Source of the DNA: Shewanella abyssi
GTDB lineage: Bacteria > Pseudomonadota > Gammaproteobacteria > Enterobacterales > Shewanellaceae
Reading direction: 5' to 3'
Length of the DNA stretch: 47,171 nucleotides
Assembly (NCBI RefSeq): GCF_023284025.1
Contig: NZ_JAKIKR010000041.1
Location: 1-47,171 of the forward strand
The translations under genes and the position numbers were made by a program. Within the stretch, counting starts at the first letter, position 1; each line of letters starts with the position of its first letter. The notes beneath the pieces were generated by a model. That model saw nothing but the letters and a program-made list of their open reading frames with translations. It searched no databases and was not told the origin of the DNA. Shown here piece by piece: positions 1 to 7,559 of this stretch.

Positions 1-50
1 TGCATACGCTTGAGCTAGGTGATGTAGCAAAAGGACCACAAGGTTACTAA
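1..50 (+). CDS. 3' end of an upstream gene, probably deoC (deoxyribose-phosphate aldolase)
   Basis: The third frame is open from the window edge and reads HTLELGDVAKGPQGY before a TAA at 48-50. These 15 residues are too few to assign by sequence. deoC directly precedes deoA in other Shewanella deo clusters as I recall them, so DeoC is an inference from gene order only. Confidence 0.4.
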   Translation, partial: HTLELGDVAKGPQGY

Positions 51-101
51 TCTTTACTGATTAAACTTGTTGTTAAGTGTGATCTAAATCTAATTAGGTG
101 T

Positions 102-143
102 ATCAAAAGTCCGTTAGTATGTAACTATATTACGACTTTTGAT
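102..143. repeat. Inverted repeat (10-bp perfect arms) upstream of deoA
   Basis: ATCAAAAGTC at 102-111 is exactly complementary to GACTTTTGAT at 134-143, with a 22-nt loop. It lies between the upstream stop codon (50) and deoA (213). The 3' flank is TCCCTTT, not a clean T-run, so it fits an intercistronic mRNA hairpin or an operator better than a terminator. A partial CRP-like match (TGTGA-N6-TCTAA, 8 of 10 half-site bases) lies just upstream at 78-93. Confidence 0.5.
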
Positions 144-212
144 TCCCTTTAGCAGGTTGTTAACTGAAAACATCTAAAAATGGGAATTCAGTTACACTCT
201 TGGAGGTAGTAC

Positions 213-1544
213 ATGTTTTTAGCTCAAGAAATTATTCGTAAAAAACGTAATGCTGAAGTTCTTTCAACTGAAGAGATCCAATTCTTCGTTAACGGCATCA
301 CCAATAACACTGTTTCAGAAGGTCAAATAGCGGCGTTTGGCATGGCTGTTTACTTCAACGATATGAATATGGACGAGCGTATCGCGCTGACCACTTCAAT
401 GCGTGATTCTGGTACCGTTCTAGATTGGAAATCTCTCGATCTTAACGGTCCTATTATTGATAAGCACTCAACTGGCGGTGTGGGGGATGTCATTAGTTTG
501 ATGTTAGGCCCAATGGCTGCAGCTTGTGGTGGTTATGTACCGATGATTTCAGGTCGTGGACTGGGTCATACCGGTGGCACACTCGATAAGTTTGACGCTA
601 TTCCTGGTTACAACACCGAACCCGATAGTGCACTGTTTCGTAAAGTTGTAAAAGAAGCTGGCGTGGCAATTATTGGTCAGACTGGCGACCTTGTTCCTGC
701 CGATAAACGTTTTTATTCTATTCGAGATAACACCGCTACTGTCGAATCTATCTCGCTTATTACTGCTTCTATTCTTTCCAAAAAGCTAGCTGCTGGTCTT
801 GATGCTCTTGCAATGGACGTTAAAGTTGGTACTGGCGCGTTCATGCCAACTTACGAAGCCTCTGAAGAGCTAGCGCGCAGTATCACTGCAGTCGCCAACG
901 GCGCTGGTACTAAGACTACCGCGTTATTGACCGACATGAACCAAGTCTTGGCTTCTTGTGCGGGTAATGCCGTTGAAGTAAAAGAAGCGGTCGACTTTAT
1001 GACCGGCGCATACCGTAACCCACGTCTTTACGAAGTTACCATGGGCCTTTGTGCCGAAATGCTGATTCTCGGTGGTATTGCCAGTAACGAAGCTGAAGCA
1101 CGCGCTAAGTTGAACCAAGTACTGGATAACGGTAAAGCGGCAGAAATATTTGGCCGTATGGTGTCAGGTCTTGGTGGCCCGACAGACTTTGTCGAGAACT
1201 ACGGTAAATACTTGCCAGACTCAAAGATTATTCGTCCTATTTATGCTGACCAAGCAGGTTTTGCTACGGGCATGGATACACGTGAGCTAGGCCTTGCTGT
1301 TGTGACTTTAGGCGGCGGACGTCGCAAGCCCGGTGATGAGCTTGATTACAGCGTAGGTCTTACCAAAGTGTGTGCACTCGGCGATGAAATTAGCGCTGAC
1401 AAGCCAATTGCATTTATACACGCTCAATCTGAAGACGCCTTTGCTGAAGCGGCAGCTGCAGTTAAAAAAGCGATTCATATTGGCGATACCAAGCCAGAGA
1501 AAACTCCCGAGATATATCGTTATATCCGCGAGTCAGATCTGTAA
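213..1544 (+). CDS. deoA: Thymidine phosphorylase
   Basis: DeoA cleaves thymidine with phosphate to thymine and 2-deoxyribose-1-phosphate in the cytoplasm, the entry step of deoxynucleoside catabolism. The 443-residue length is normal for the family. The glycine-rich pyrimidine-nucleoside phosphorylase signature is clear at about residues 86-130 (STGGVGDV, then [14 protein letters not shown]). The ATG at 213 has a good ribosome site, GGAGG at 202-206. It heads a same-strand run with deoB (13 bp downstream) and deoD, so the products of DeoA and DeoD feed DeoB. Family assignment is certain. Confidence 0.97.
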   Translation: MFLAQEIIRKKRNAEVLSTEEIQFFVNGITNNTVSEGQIAAFGMAVYFNDMNMDERIALTTSMRDSGTVLDWKSLDLNGPIIDKHSTGGVGDVISLMLGPMAAACGGYVPMISGRGLGHTGGTLDKFDAIPGYNTEPDSALFRKVVKEAGVAIIGQTGDLVPADKRFYSIRDNTATVESISLITASILSKKLAAGLDALAMDVKVGTGAFMPTYEASEELARSITAVANGAGTKTTALLTDMNQVLASCAGNAVEVKEAVDFMTGAYRNPRLYEVTMGLCAEMLILGGIASNEAEARAKLNQVLDNGKAAEIFGRMVSGLGGPTDFVENYGKYLPDSKIIRPIYADQAGFATGMDTRELGLAVVTLGGGRRKPGDELDYSVGLTKVCALGDEISADKPIAFIHAQSEDAFAEAAAAVKKAIHIGDTKPEKTPEIYRYIRESDL

Positions 1545-1557
1545 CGGAGCACAGTTT

Positions 1558-2778
1558 ATGAAACGTACTATAATCATGATGCTTGATTCATTTGGCGTCG
1601 GAGCAGCGCAAGATGCTGCAGCCTTTGGCGACGTTGGATCTGATACCTTCGGGCATATTGCACAAGCATGTGCTGAAGGTAAAGCAAATGATGGTCGTGA
1701 AGGACCACTAAAATTACCTAACTTGGCGCGTCTAGGCCTAGGTCATGCATCTAAAGAGAGCACGGGCGAATTCCCTGCTGGATTTGGCGATGACGTTGAG
1801 ATCATCGGTGCTTATGGCCATGCAGATGAATTAAGCACTGGCAAAGATACCCCTAGTGGGCATTGGGAAATGGCGGGTGTACCTGTTTTGTATGAATGGG
1901 GCTACTTTAGCGATTTAACCAACTCTTTTCCCCAGGAGCTTACAGACAAAATTCTTGCTCGAGCGGGTCTGACTGAGTTTATGGGCAACTGCCACTCTTC
2001 AGGAACTGTGATCTTAGAGCAGCTTGGCGAAGAGCATATGCGCACGGGTAAGCCAATTTTCTATACCTCTGCCGACTCAGTGTTCCAAATTGCTTGTCAT
2101 GAAGAGAGCTTTGGTCTTGAGAAGCTTTATGAGCTTTGCATTATCGCTCGTGAAGAACTTAGCGACTACAACATTGGCCGCGTTATTGCGCGTCCATTTG
2201 TGGGTACTGGCCCAAGTGATTTTGAGCGAACTGGTAATCGTCGTGACTATGCGGTTGAGCCACCAGCACCAACGGTGCTCGATAAGCTCAAAGCCGCCGG
2301 CGGTGAAGTGGTCAGTGTCGGTAAGATTGCTGATATTTATGCCCATTGCGGTATTACTAAAAAAGTAAAGGCAACAGGGCTTGAAGCACTGTTTGACGCG
2401 ACATTAGAGCAGGTTAAGCAAGCGGGTAATAATACGATAGTATTTACCAACTTCGTTGATTTTGACTCGCATTTTGGCCATCGCCGTGATGTCGCAGGTT
2501 ACGCACGTAGCCTAGAATACTTCGATTCACGTTTACCTGAAATTCTAGCCTTGCTAGATGAAGATGATTTCTTACTGCTAACCGCAGATCACGGTTGTGA
2601 TCCAACTTGGCCAGGTAGTGATCATACGCGTGAAAGAGTACCCGTTCTTGCTTATGGCGCAGGTTTAGCGCCTGGATCGCTTGGACTACGTAGTAGCTTT
2701 GCCGATATGGGCCAATCAATTGCGAGTTATTTCGAGCTTGAACCTATGGATTATGGCGAATCATTTATTCGCTCGTAA
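1558..2778 (+). CDS. deoB: Phosphopentomutase
   Basis: DeoB moves the phosphate of (deoxy)ribose-1-phosphate to the 5 position, linking nucleoside phosphorolysis to DeoC and central metabolism. The chosen start, ATG at 1558, follows GGAG at 1546-1549 and gives 406 residues, the usual size. An in-frame extension upstream would run back into deoA and has no family similarity. Alkaline-phosphatase-superfamily features are visible: the N-terminal metal motif MLDSFGVG, the DTPSGH segment carrying the phosphorylated Thr, and the C-terminal metal-binding [18 protein letters not shown]. Confidence 0.97.
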   Translation: MKRTIIMMLDSFGVGAAQDAAAFGDVGSDTFGHIAQACAEGKANDGREGPLKLPNLARLGLGHASKESTGEFPAGFGDDVEIIGAYGHADELSTGKDTPSGHWEMAGVPVLYEWGYFSDLTNSFPQELTDKILARAGLTEFMGNCHSSGTVILEQLGEEHMRTGKPIFYTSADSVFQIACHEESFGLEKLYELCIIAREELSDYNIGRVIARPFVGTGPSDFERTGNRRDYAVEPPAPTVLDKLKAAGGEVVSVGKIADIYAHCGITKKVKATGLEALFDATLEQVKQAGNNTIVFTNFVDFDSHFGHRRDVAGYARSLEYFDSRLPEILALLDEDDFLLLTADHGCDPTWPGSDHTRERVPVLAYGAGLAPGSLGLRSSFADMGQSIASYFELEPMDYGESFIRS

Positions 2779-2798
2779 ACCAACAAATTCTGAATTTT

Positions 2799-2817
2799 GC
2801 GGCTCAATTTGGGCCGC
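2799..2817 (+). other. Intercistronic hairpin between deoB and deoD
   Basis: GCGGCTC (2799-2805) pairs with GGGCCGC (2811-2817) around AATTT, seven pairs with one G-U. There is no T-run after it, so it may be a processing, stability or leaky attenuation element that sets DeoD level relative to DeoB. Confidence 0.45.
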
Positions 2818-2876
2818 TTGCAAACAAAGACTCTAGTATTAACGACGGTCTGAAAAATATAAATAGGGGTTTTCTG

Positions 2877-3587
2877 ATGGCTACACCACATATTAATGCC
2901 GTAGACGGTGCATTTGGCGATACAGTTCTATTTCCTGGCGATCCACTACGCGCTAAATATATTGCTGAAACGTTTCTAGAAGACGTTGTGCAAGTTACCG
3001 ATGTTCGTAACATGCTAGGCTTCACTGGTACTTATAAAGGTACTCGCATTTCAGTTATGGGTTCAGGTATGGGTATCCCATCTTGTTCAATTTATGCAAC
3101 TGAATTGATTAGAGATTATGGCGTTAAAAACCTAATCCGTGTTGGTACTTGTGGTGCGGTTAGCACTGACGTTAAAGTACGTGACGTGATTATCGGTATG
3201 GGCGCCTGTACTGATTCTCAAGTGAACCGTCTACGTTTTAAAGGTCAAGACTTCGCTGCTATCGCTGATTACGGCCTACTTAGCGCCGTGGTTAAAGCCG
3301 CTGAAGCTAAAGGCACTAAATTCCGCGTTGGTAACGTTTTCTCTGCTGATCTGTTCTACACGCCAGATCCAGAGATGTTTGACGTTATGGAAAAGATGAA
3401 CATCTTGGGTGTCGAAATGGAAGCTGCTGGCCTTTACGGTGTTGCTGCTGAGTTCGGTGCTAAAGCATTGTGTGTTTGTACTGTATCTGATCATATCCGT
3501 ACGGGTGAAAAGACCTCTTCTGATGAGCGTCAAACCACCTTTAACGAAATGATCGAAATGACACTTGAAGCTGCAATCACTCTTTAA
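2877..3587 (+). CDS. deoD: Purine-nucleoside phosphorylase, DeoD type
   Basis: DeoD splits purine (deoxy)nucleosides with phosphate to the free base and (deoxy)ribose-1-phosphate; family members are hexameric and cytoplasmic. The protein has 236 residues and begins MATPHINA, typical of the low-molecular-mass bacterial class. Visible motifs are the phosphate-binding [13 protein letters not shown], the GSGMGIPS loop, the VEMEAAGLY ribose/purine site (about residues 180-188), and the catalytic Asp in [14 protein letters not shown] at about 2864-2868 precedes the ATG. It is the last gene of the deo run and is followed by a strong terminator. Confidence 0.97.
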   Translation: MATPHINAVDGAFGDTVLFPGDPLRAKYIAETFLEDVVQVTDVRNMLGFTGTYKGTRISVMGSGMGIPSCSIYATELIRDYGVKNLIRVGTCGAVSTDVKVRDVIIGMGACTDSQVNRLRFKGQDFAAIADYGLLSAVVKAAEAKGTKFRVGNVFSADLFYTPDPEMFDVMEKMNILGVEMEAAGLYGVAAEFGAKALCVCTVSDHIRTGEKTSSDERQTTFNEMIEMTLEAAITL

Positions 3588-3637
3588 TGAGTGATGCTGT
3601 AACGTGAATAGACCTGCTTGACAGTTCTATTGGTCAT

Positions 3638-3669
3638 AAAAAAGCGGACATATTGCTGTCCGCTTTTTT
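3638..3669. terminator. Bidirectional Rho-independent terminator, deoD / smp
   Basis: AAAAAAGCGGACA (3638-3650), loop TATTGC, TGTCCGCTTTTTT (3657-3669) form a perfect stem with a T-run on both strands. It sits between the convergent deoD (+) and smp (-) genes. Confidence 0.93.
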
Positions 3670-3711
3670 GTATCTATAGCTTTTTGTATATAACGACTAA
3701 CCGATAATGAA

Positions 3712-4419
3712 TTACTCTTTCTTCGGCTCATTGTCGGTCGATGTCACCGTTTCATCGTCTTGGTTATTTGTCTCTTCTTGCCGGTGTTTTGCATTTCGTT
3801 TACTGAGTAGTTGCCGTAGTTTTACTTTGGCTTTGCGTCTATCAAAATCGGCACGCTTGAACGACAGTGCCCGTGATAACAACATGCCTATCAGCCCAGC
3901 AATGACAAGCATCATCTGCTGTTGTTCCATGTTGATTTGATGGGCTTCTTTAATTTCGTTAAAAAAGTATTTTGGCTCCAGTCTCACTTCCACATAACCC
4001 AAGTTTTTCCCATCTTGAGAAACGGATTCGACATAGGGTGGATATTGCTCAAGCAGCAGAGTCATCTCCTCTGAATCGGCTTCATAGTCCTCTTGGGTAA
4101 CACTTTGTGCGAACGATAGCCTTACGCCATCTTCGCTGAAAATAGTGGCAGACATCACTTTAGGGTCAAGTACTAAGGCGGTTGCTAGCCACTGCAGCTG
4201 TTCATCATTCTCTAATTGCAGCGCAGGAGCCGCGCCATAGGCTGTTTGCTGCACCAATAATCTCGCCATCTTTTCAGTTTGGGACTTTAGAAGCTGTTGT
4301 CCTTGTAGTAGGCTAGTTTCCCACAACTGATCCAGACCAATGAATAATGCAATAGCGACAAGGATCTGCAATATCCTGCTTATTCGATGGCTCTTTTTTA
4401 GGCCTTTTAAATAAAACAC
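3712..4419 (-). CDS. smp: Smp / YtjB-family membrane protein
   Basis: A 235-residue inner-membrane protein of the AhpA/YtjB (Smp) family, whose function is poorly defined. One hydrophobic segment lies near the N-terminus (about residues 15-32), then a roughly 130-residue extracytoplasmic region, a second hydrophobic segment (about 168-184, LVIAGLIGMLLSRALSF), and a charged, Asp/Glu-rich cytoplasmic tail ending EPKKE. This topology resembles a sensor module without an output domain. It is divergent from serB across about 78 bp, the same smp-serB neighbourhood known in enterobacteria, which supports the assignment. Confidence 0.85.
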   Translation of the reverse strand: MFYLKGLKKSHRISRILQILVAIALFIGLDQLWETSLLQGQQLLKSQTEKMARLLVQQTAYGAAPALQLENDEQLQWLATALVLDPKVMSATIFSEDGVRLSFAQSVTQEDYEADSEEMTLLLEQYPPYVESVSQDGKNLGYVEVRLEPKYFFNEIKEAHQINMEQQQMMLVIAGLIGMLLSRALSFKRADFDRRKAKVKLRQLLSKRNAKHRQEETNNQDDETVTSTDNEPKKE

Positions 4420-4497
4420 TGAAACCCTTAATTTGTAGTGTACTCACTTAATCATAATTGATTATGTCGCTACTCGGTAGTTGGAGAGTCATAACTA

Positions 4498-5469
4498 ATG
4501 GAAAATTTGAGCCAATCCACTGTTTTTGAATGGTTAAGCAGTGAAAGTAGCATGCCTTTTAGTGCCGGGGAACAAAGTTTCTCTCGCCATGTTGAGACTC
4601 TTTTTCCATCGGGTCAATATCGTTATCGGATCCTGTTTGCAGATAGTCAGCATCTAGTGCCAGTGCAGAGCTACTTAGTGTCTCAGACCCGGGAGCTAAG
4701 CCTTGCGCTAATCTCACGGACGACAGGGCTTAGCTGCATTGAAGTTTGCGCTATTGAACCATTGGAGTTTGATACATTAACGAACGTGCCGCAACTTGAA
4801 GTATTTGAAATAAAAGCCGATGCGCCGGTTCTCAATCAACCGGGGTTGCTGGTGATGGACATGGATTCAACCGCGATTGAGATAGAGTGTATTGATGAGC
4901 TTGCCGAAATGGCCGGTGTTGGCGCTGCAGTGGCTGCGGTTACTGAGCAAGCGATGCAAGGTGAGCTCGATTTTGAAGAGAGCTTACGTGCCCGAGTGGC
5001 ACAGCTGACCGATGCCGACACGGAGATAATAGAGCAATTGTGTGCTGAGCTTCCCTTGATGCCGGGGTTAACTGACAGCATAAAAGAGTTGAAGCAGTAT
5101 CACTGGCGCACAGTTGTGGCTTCAGGAGGCTTTACGCCTTTTGTCAATCATCTGCAGCAGCTGTTAGATCTTGATGCTGCCTTCGCAAACGAGTTAGATA
5201 TCGCCGACGGAAAACTTTCCGGTACAGTATCTGGTCAAGTTGTCGATGCTCAATTTAAGGCTGATACCGTGGTTAATTGTTCAAAGAGATGGGGTATAGA
5301 GGCCGGTCAGAGAGTGGCGATTGGTGATGGTGCCAATGATATTGATATGATCAATATTGCCGACTTTGGTATCGCTTATCACGCTAAGCCTAAACTCGCG
5401 GCAGCGGCCGATGCTAATATCGGCAAACTAAATCTTAAGGTGCTTCCCTATTTATTCCAGCTTAAGTAA
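4498..5469 (+). CDS. serB: Phosphoserine phosphatase
   Basis: SerB hydrolyses O-phosphoserine to serine, the last step of serine synthesis. It is a HAD-superfamily enzyme. Motif I is MDMDSTAIEIECIDELA (nucleophile Asp, then the acid-base Asp), motif II is the Ser in VVASGGFTPF, and motif III/IV is IGDGANDIDMI. About 115 N-terminal residues precede the catalytic domain, as in gammaproteobacterial SerB. The ATG follows GGAGA at 4483-4487. No key residue is missing. Confidence 0.97.
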   Translation: MENLSQSTVFEWLSSESSMPFSAGEQSFSRHVETLFPSGQYRYRILFADSQHLVPVQSYLVSQTRELSLALISRTTGLSCIEVCAIEPLEFDTLTNVPQLEVFEIKADAPVLNQPGLLVMDMDSTAIEIECIDELAEMAGVGAAVAAVTEQAMQGELDFEESLRARVAQLTDADTEIIEQLCAELPLMPGLTDSIKELKQYHWRTVVASGGFTPFVNHLQQLLDLDAAFANELDIADGKLSGTVSGQVVDAQFKADTVVNCSKRWGIEAGQRVAIGDGANDIDMINIADFGIAYHAKPKLAAAADANIGKLNLKVLPYLFQLK

Positions 5470-5477
5470 GCGGGCTG

Positions 5478-5542
5478 GCTTAGTGCTATGGCTTAGTGCT
5501 ATGGCTTAGCGATATTGCTTAACGATATGGCTTAGCGATATG
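5478..5542 (+). repeat. Five-copy 13-bp tandem repeat after serB
   Basis: Five adjoining 13-bp units start at 5478, 5491, 5504, 5517 and 5530. Units 1 and 2 are identical (GCTTAGTGCTATG). Units 3-5 follow GCTTARCGATATK. The array starts 8 bp after the serB stop and ends before the terminator, so it lies in the 3' untranslated region. The two unit subtypes suggest stepwise duplication. Confidence 0.9.
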
Positions 5543-5563
5543 GTAAAGGGATAGTTCACCGAT

Positions 5564-5600
5564 AAGCCTACAAAGCGTCATTTTGTGGGCTTTTTATTTT
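5564..5600 (+). terminator. Rho-independent terminator of serB
   Basis: AAGCCTACAAA (5564-5574) pairs with TTTGTGGGCTT (5582-5592) with one G-T wobble, followed by a T-rich tract (TTTTTATTTT). Confidence 0.88.
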
Positions 5601-5743
5601 CTGTTTTAAAACCTAGCTATCAGCCTGATTAATAGCGTTACTTTACTACTTAACTTGTTTGAATTATCGAGTTAGAGTTATTACTCTTGTTTTTCTGGCA
5701 TGACCTCAGTAGTTTAGTTGTTAAAAAACATGAGTGTTAAGGC

Positions 5744-6652
5744 GTGAATATCCAACAAAAATCTTTCTATGTGGCATACAAAAATGGTCATCTTCACTTA
5801 AGACAACTGCTCCCTGACAATGCCGATATGAGTCACCCCCCCTTGCTGATGTTACATGGCGCTATGTCTAATGGACGGGTTTTTTACAGCGATTCAGGTA
5901 AAGGTCTTGGCTGCTACTTAGCGGAGGCTGGCGTTGTGGTTTACGTGCTGGATACGTTAGGTCGAGGCCTTAGTACCCCCAAACTTGGTCCTGGGTTTAC
6001 AGTCGGGCAGGGTGAGGTTATTCGCGAGCAGCTACCGCTTATTCAGCAGTATGTTCTCTCTCTGCATCCTAAAACGGAAGTTGTTCATTGGTGTGGTCAC
6101 TCGTGGGGCGGCGTGCTGATGGCCAGTGCTATCGCTCGCTATGATTCGCTGCAGCAGTCTGTCGCCTCACTCGTCACTTTTGGCAGTAAGCGGAGAATCG
6201 AAGTGAAGTCATTGAGTAAGTGGTTACAAGTGGATCTATTCTGGAATCGACTCGCGCCCTTTATTGCTTGGAATCGTGGTTATCTTCCCGCGAGTAAGTT
6301 GAAAGTCGGTATGGATAACGAGTCACGTTCCTCACTATTGCAAAGCATTGATTGGGTACGTGGTCACTGGATCGATCATGATGATGGTTTTGATTATAGC
6401 CAAGCAGCCAAAAATGCTAAATGGCCAAAGTCTTGGTTTATCGCAGGCCAGGGGGATACCGTTTTAGGTAACCCTAGTGATGTGAAGCGGATGATCAGCG
6501 AATGCCAGATGCAACAGGTCGACTATACACTGTTATGCCGTAAGCATGGTTTTAAGCATGATTACGATCATGCGGGCATGCTGACCCATAAAGATGCTGT
6601 GCAAGACCACTTCCCTAGAGTGCGGGATTGGTATCGTCACTTTAACGGCTAA
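5744..6652 (+). CDS. Alpha/beta-hydrolase (putative lipase/esterase)
   Basis: A 302-residue alpha/beta-hydrolase-fold protein. The HGAMSNGRVFY segment is a typical oxyanion-hole region. The nucleophile elbow is GHSWGG (about residues 125-130). An acid residue is likely in the IAGQGDTVLG loop, and a catalytic His in KHGFKHDYDHAG near the C-terminus. No signal peptide is evident, so it is probably cytoplasmic; the substrate is unknown. The GTG start is inferred from continuous similarity-like sequence from the first residues. A five-codon ORF, ATG at 5730 to TGA at 5747, overlaps this GTG, so translation may be coupled. ATG at 5828 is a less likely start because it would remove the first strands. 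Confidence 0.8.
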   Translation: MNIQQKSFYVAYKNGHLHLRQLLPDNADMSHPPLLMLHGAMSNGRVFYSDSGKGLGCYLAEAGVVVYVLDTLGRGLSTPKLGPGFTVGQGEVIREQLPLIQQYVLSLHPKTEVVHWCGHSWGGVLMASAIARYDSLQQSVASLVTFGSKRRIEVKSLSKWLQVDLFWNRLAPFIAWNRGYLPASKLKVGMDNESRSSLLQSIDWVRGHWIDHDDGFDYSQAAKNAKWPKSWFIAGQGDTVLGNPSDVKRMISECQMQQVDYTLLCRKHGFKHDYDHAGMLTHKDAVQDHFPRVRDWYRHFNG

Positions 6653-6752
6653 GGTTACCGCTTGGCCAAGCGACAATATGTTGTCAATACAAGTCTGTTA
6701 AATTGAGCTTCTTAATACCTAATGTTAGTTTGCTAACACTTGTTTGTTAATA

Positions 6753-7361
6753 TCAGTCCTCTGAACTCATCAGTGGCGCCAGCTTGAGTAATTCCGCTAA
6801 GTTGGCGGCGCCTAGTTTACTCATCAGTTTTGATCTATGTACTTCAATGGTTCTAATCGCGACACACAGAGAGTTCGACATCTGCTTATTGGTGTTTCCA
6901 GCAATGATTAATTCAAAAATCTGAGTTTCGCGTTCTGACAAATGTTCAATCTTCTGCTGATGACTGAGCTGGCAGTGCAGTTGCAGACTATTTTGTAGCC
7001 CCTTGGCTATTGATTGCGACAGTACTTTCCCCTGCACCGGCTTCTGGAAAAAATCGAAAGCGCCATTTTTGAATGCATCGACTGCCATGGGGACATCACC
7101 GTGGCCGGTCAAAAATATAATCGATAAGGGACTCTTAGCCTCGCTCAGCAATTGCTGTACTTGTGGGCCGCTGAGACCCGGCATACGCGCATCTAAAATG
7201 ACGCAACCTGATTGAGTGAGATCGACGCTGGCTAGAAAGTCATTTCCGCTGTTGAAACTAAGCATTTTGTAGCCATAACCATCCATTAGGAAAGTGATGG
7301 AATCAACGATAGCGTCGTCGTCATCGACAAGGTAGACAGGCCCATTAATCAATTGTGGCAT
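6753..7361 (-). CDS. thsR: Response regulator, TtrR/ThsR type (receiver + LuxR-type HTH)
   Basis: A 202-residue FixJ/NarL-type regulator. The receiver domain (about 1-120) has the acidic pocket D13-D15, phospho-acceptor D57 (VILDARMPG), T85 and K107. The LuxR-type helix-turn-helix spans about residues 133-195 (LSERETQIFELI, then TIEVHRSKLM). It is divergent from the sensor kinase and faces the phsABC operon. Its nearest functional relatives are TtrR (tetrathionate) and the Shewanella ThsR (thiosulfate). Because the target operon encodes a PhsA/PsrA-size enzyme rather than the larger TtrA, I favour ThsR. The start follows a GAGG-type ribosome site. Confidence 0.82.
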   Translation of the reverse strand: MPQLINGPVYLVDDDDAIVDSITFLMDGYGYKMLSFNSGNDFLASVDLTQSGCVILDARMPGLSGPQVQQLLSEAKSPLSIIFLTGHGDVPMAVDAFKNGAFDFFQKPVQGKVLSQSIAKGLQNSLQLHCQLSHQQKIEHLSERETQIFELIIAGNTNKQMSNSLCVAIRTIEVHRSKLMSKLGAANLAELLKLAPLMSSED

Positions 7362-7383
7362 TAGCCATCCTCTTTCACTCGTT

Positions 7384-7426
7384 AGCTACCCTACAAGAGT
7401 GCTGAAATGAGCACATTGAGGTAGCT
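7384..7426. promoter_or_regulatory. Nested inverted repeats in the thsR leader
   Basis: Outer arms AGCTACC (7384-7390) and GGTAGCT (7420-7426) enclose inner arms GTGCT (7399-7403) and AGCAC (7410-7414). The structure begins 23 bp upstream of the thsR start, so it could be a 5'-leader hairpin of thsR mRNA or an operator in the thsR/thsS divergent region. Function is not known. Confidence 0.45.
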
Positions 7427-7559
7427 GGGTGTATAAGATAAATATCTCAGTTCAGCACTTAATGCGAACATCTTTTTTACAAAGCATGAGTCCCATCACA
7501 TTGAGGCCACATCGGGCTATCGTAAGCTTAAGCTTGGTGGTTAATGTGAGGCGAGCCGA

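Noticed and set aside
1372..1557. N-terminal extension of deoB into deoA
   Set aside because: The extra residues come from the deoA coding region in another frame. ATG at 1558 has a ribosome site and gives the normal DeoB N-terminus.
6653..6752. Possible terminator between the hydrolase and thsR
   Set aside because: The sequence is T-rich in places but has no convincing GC stem with a U-tract.
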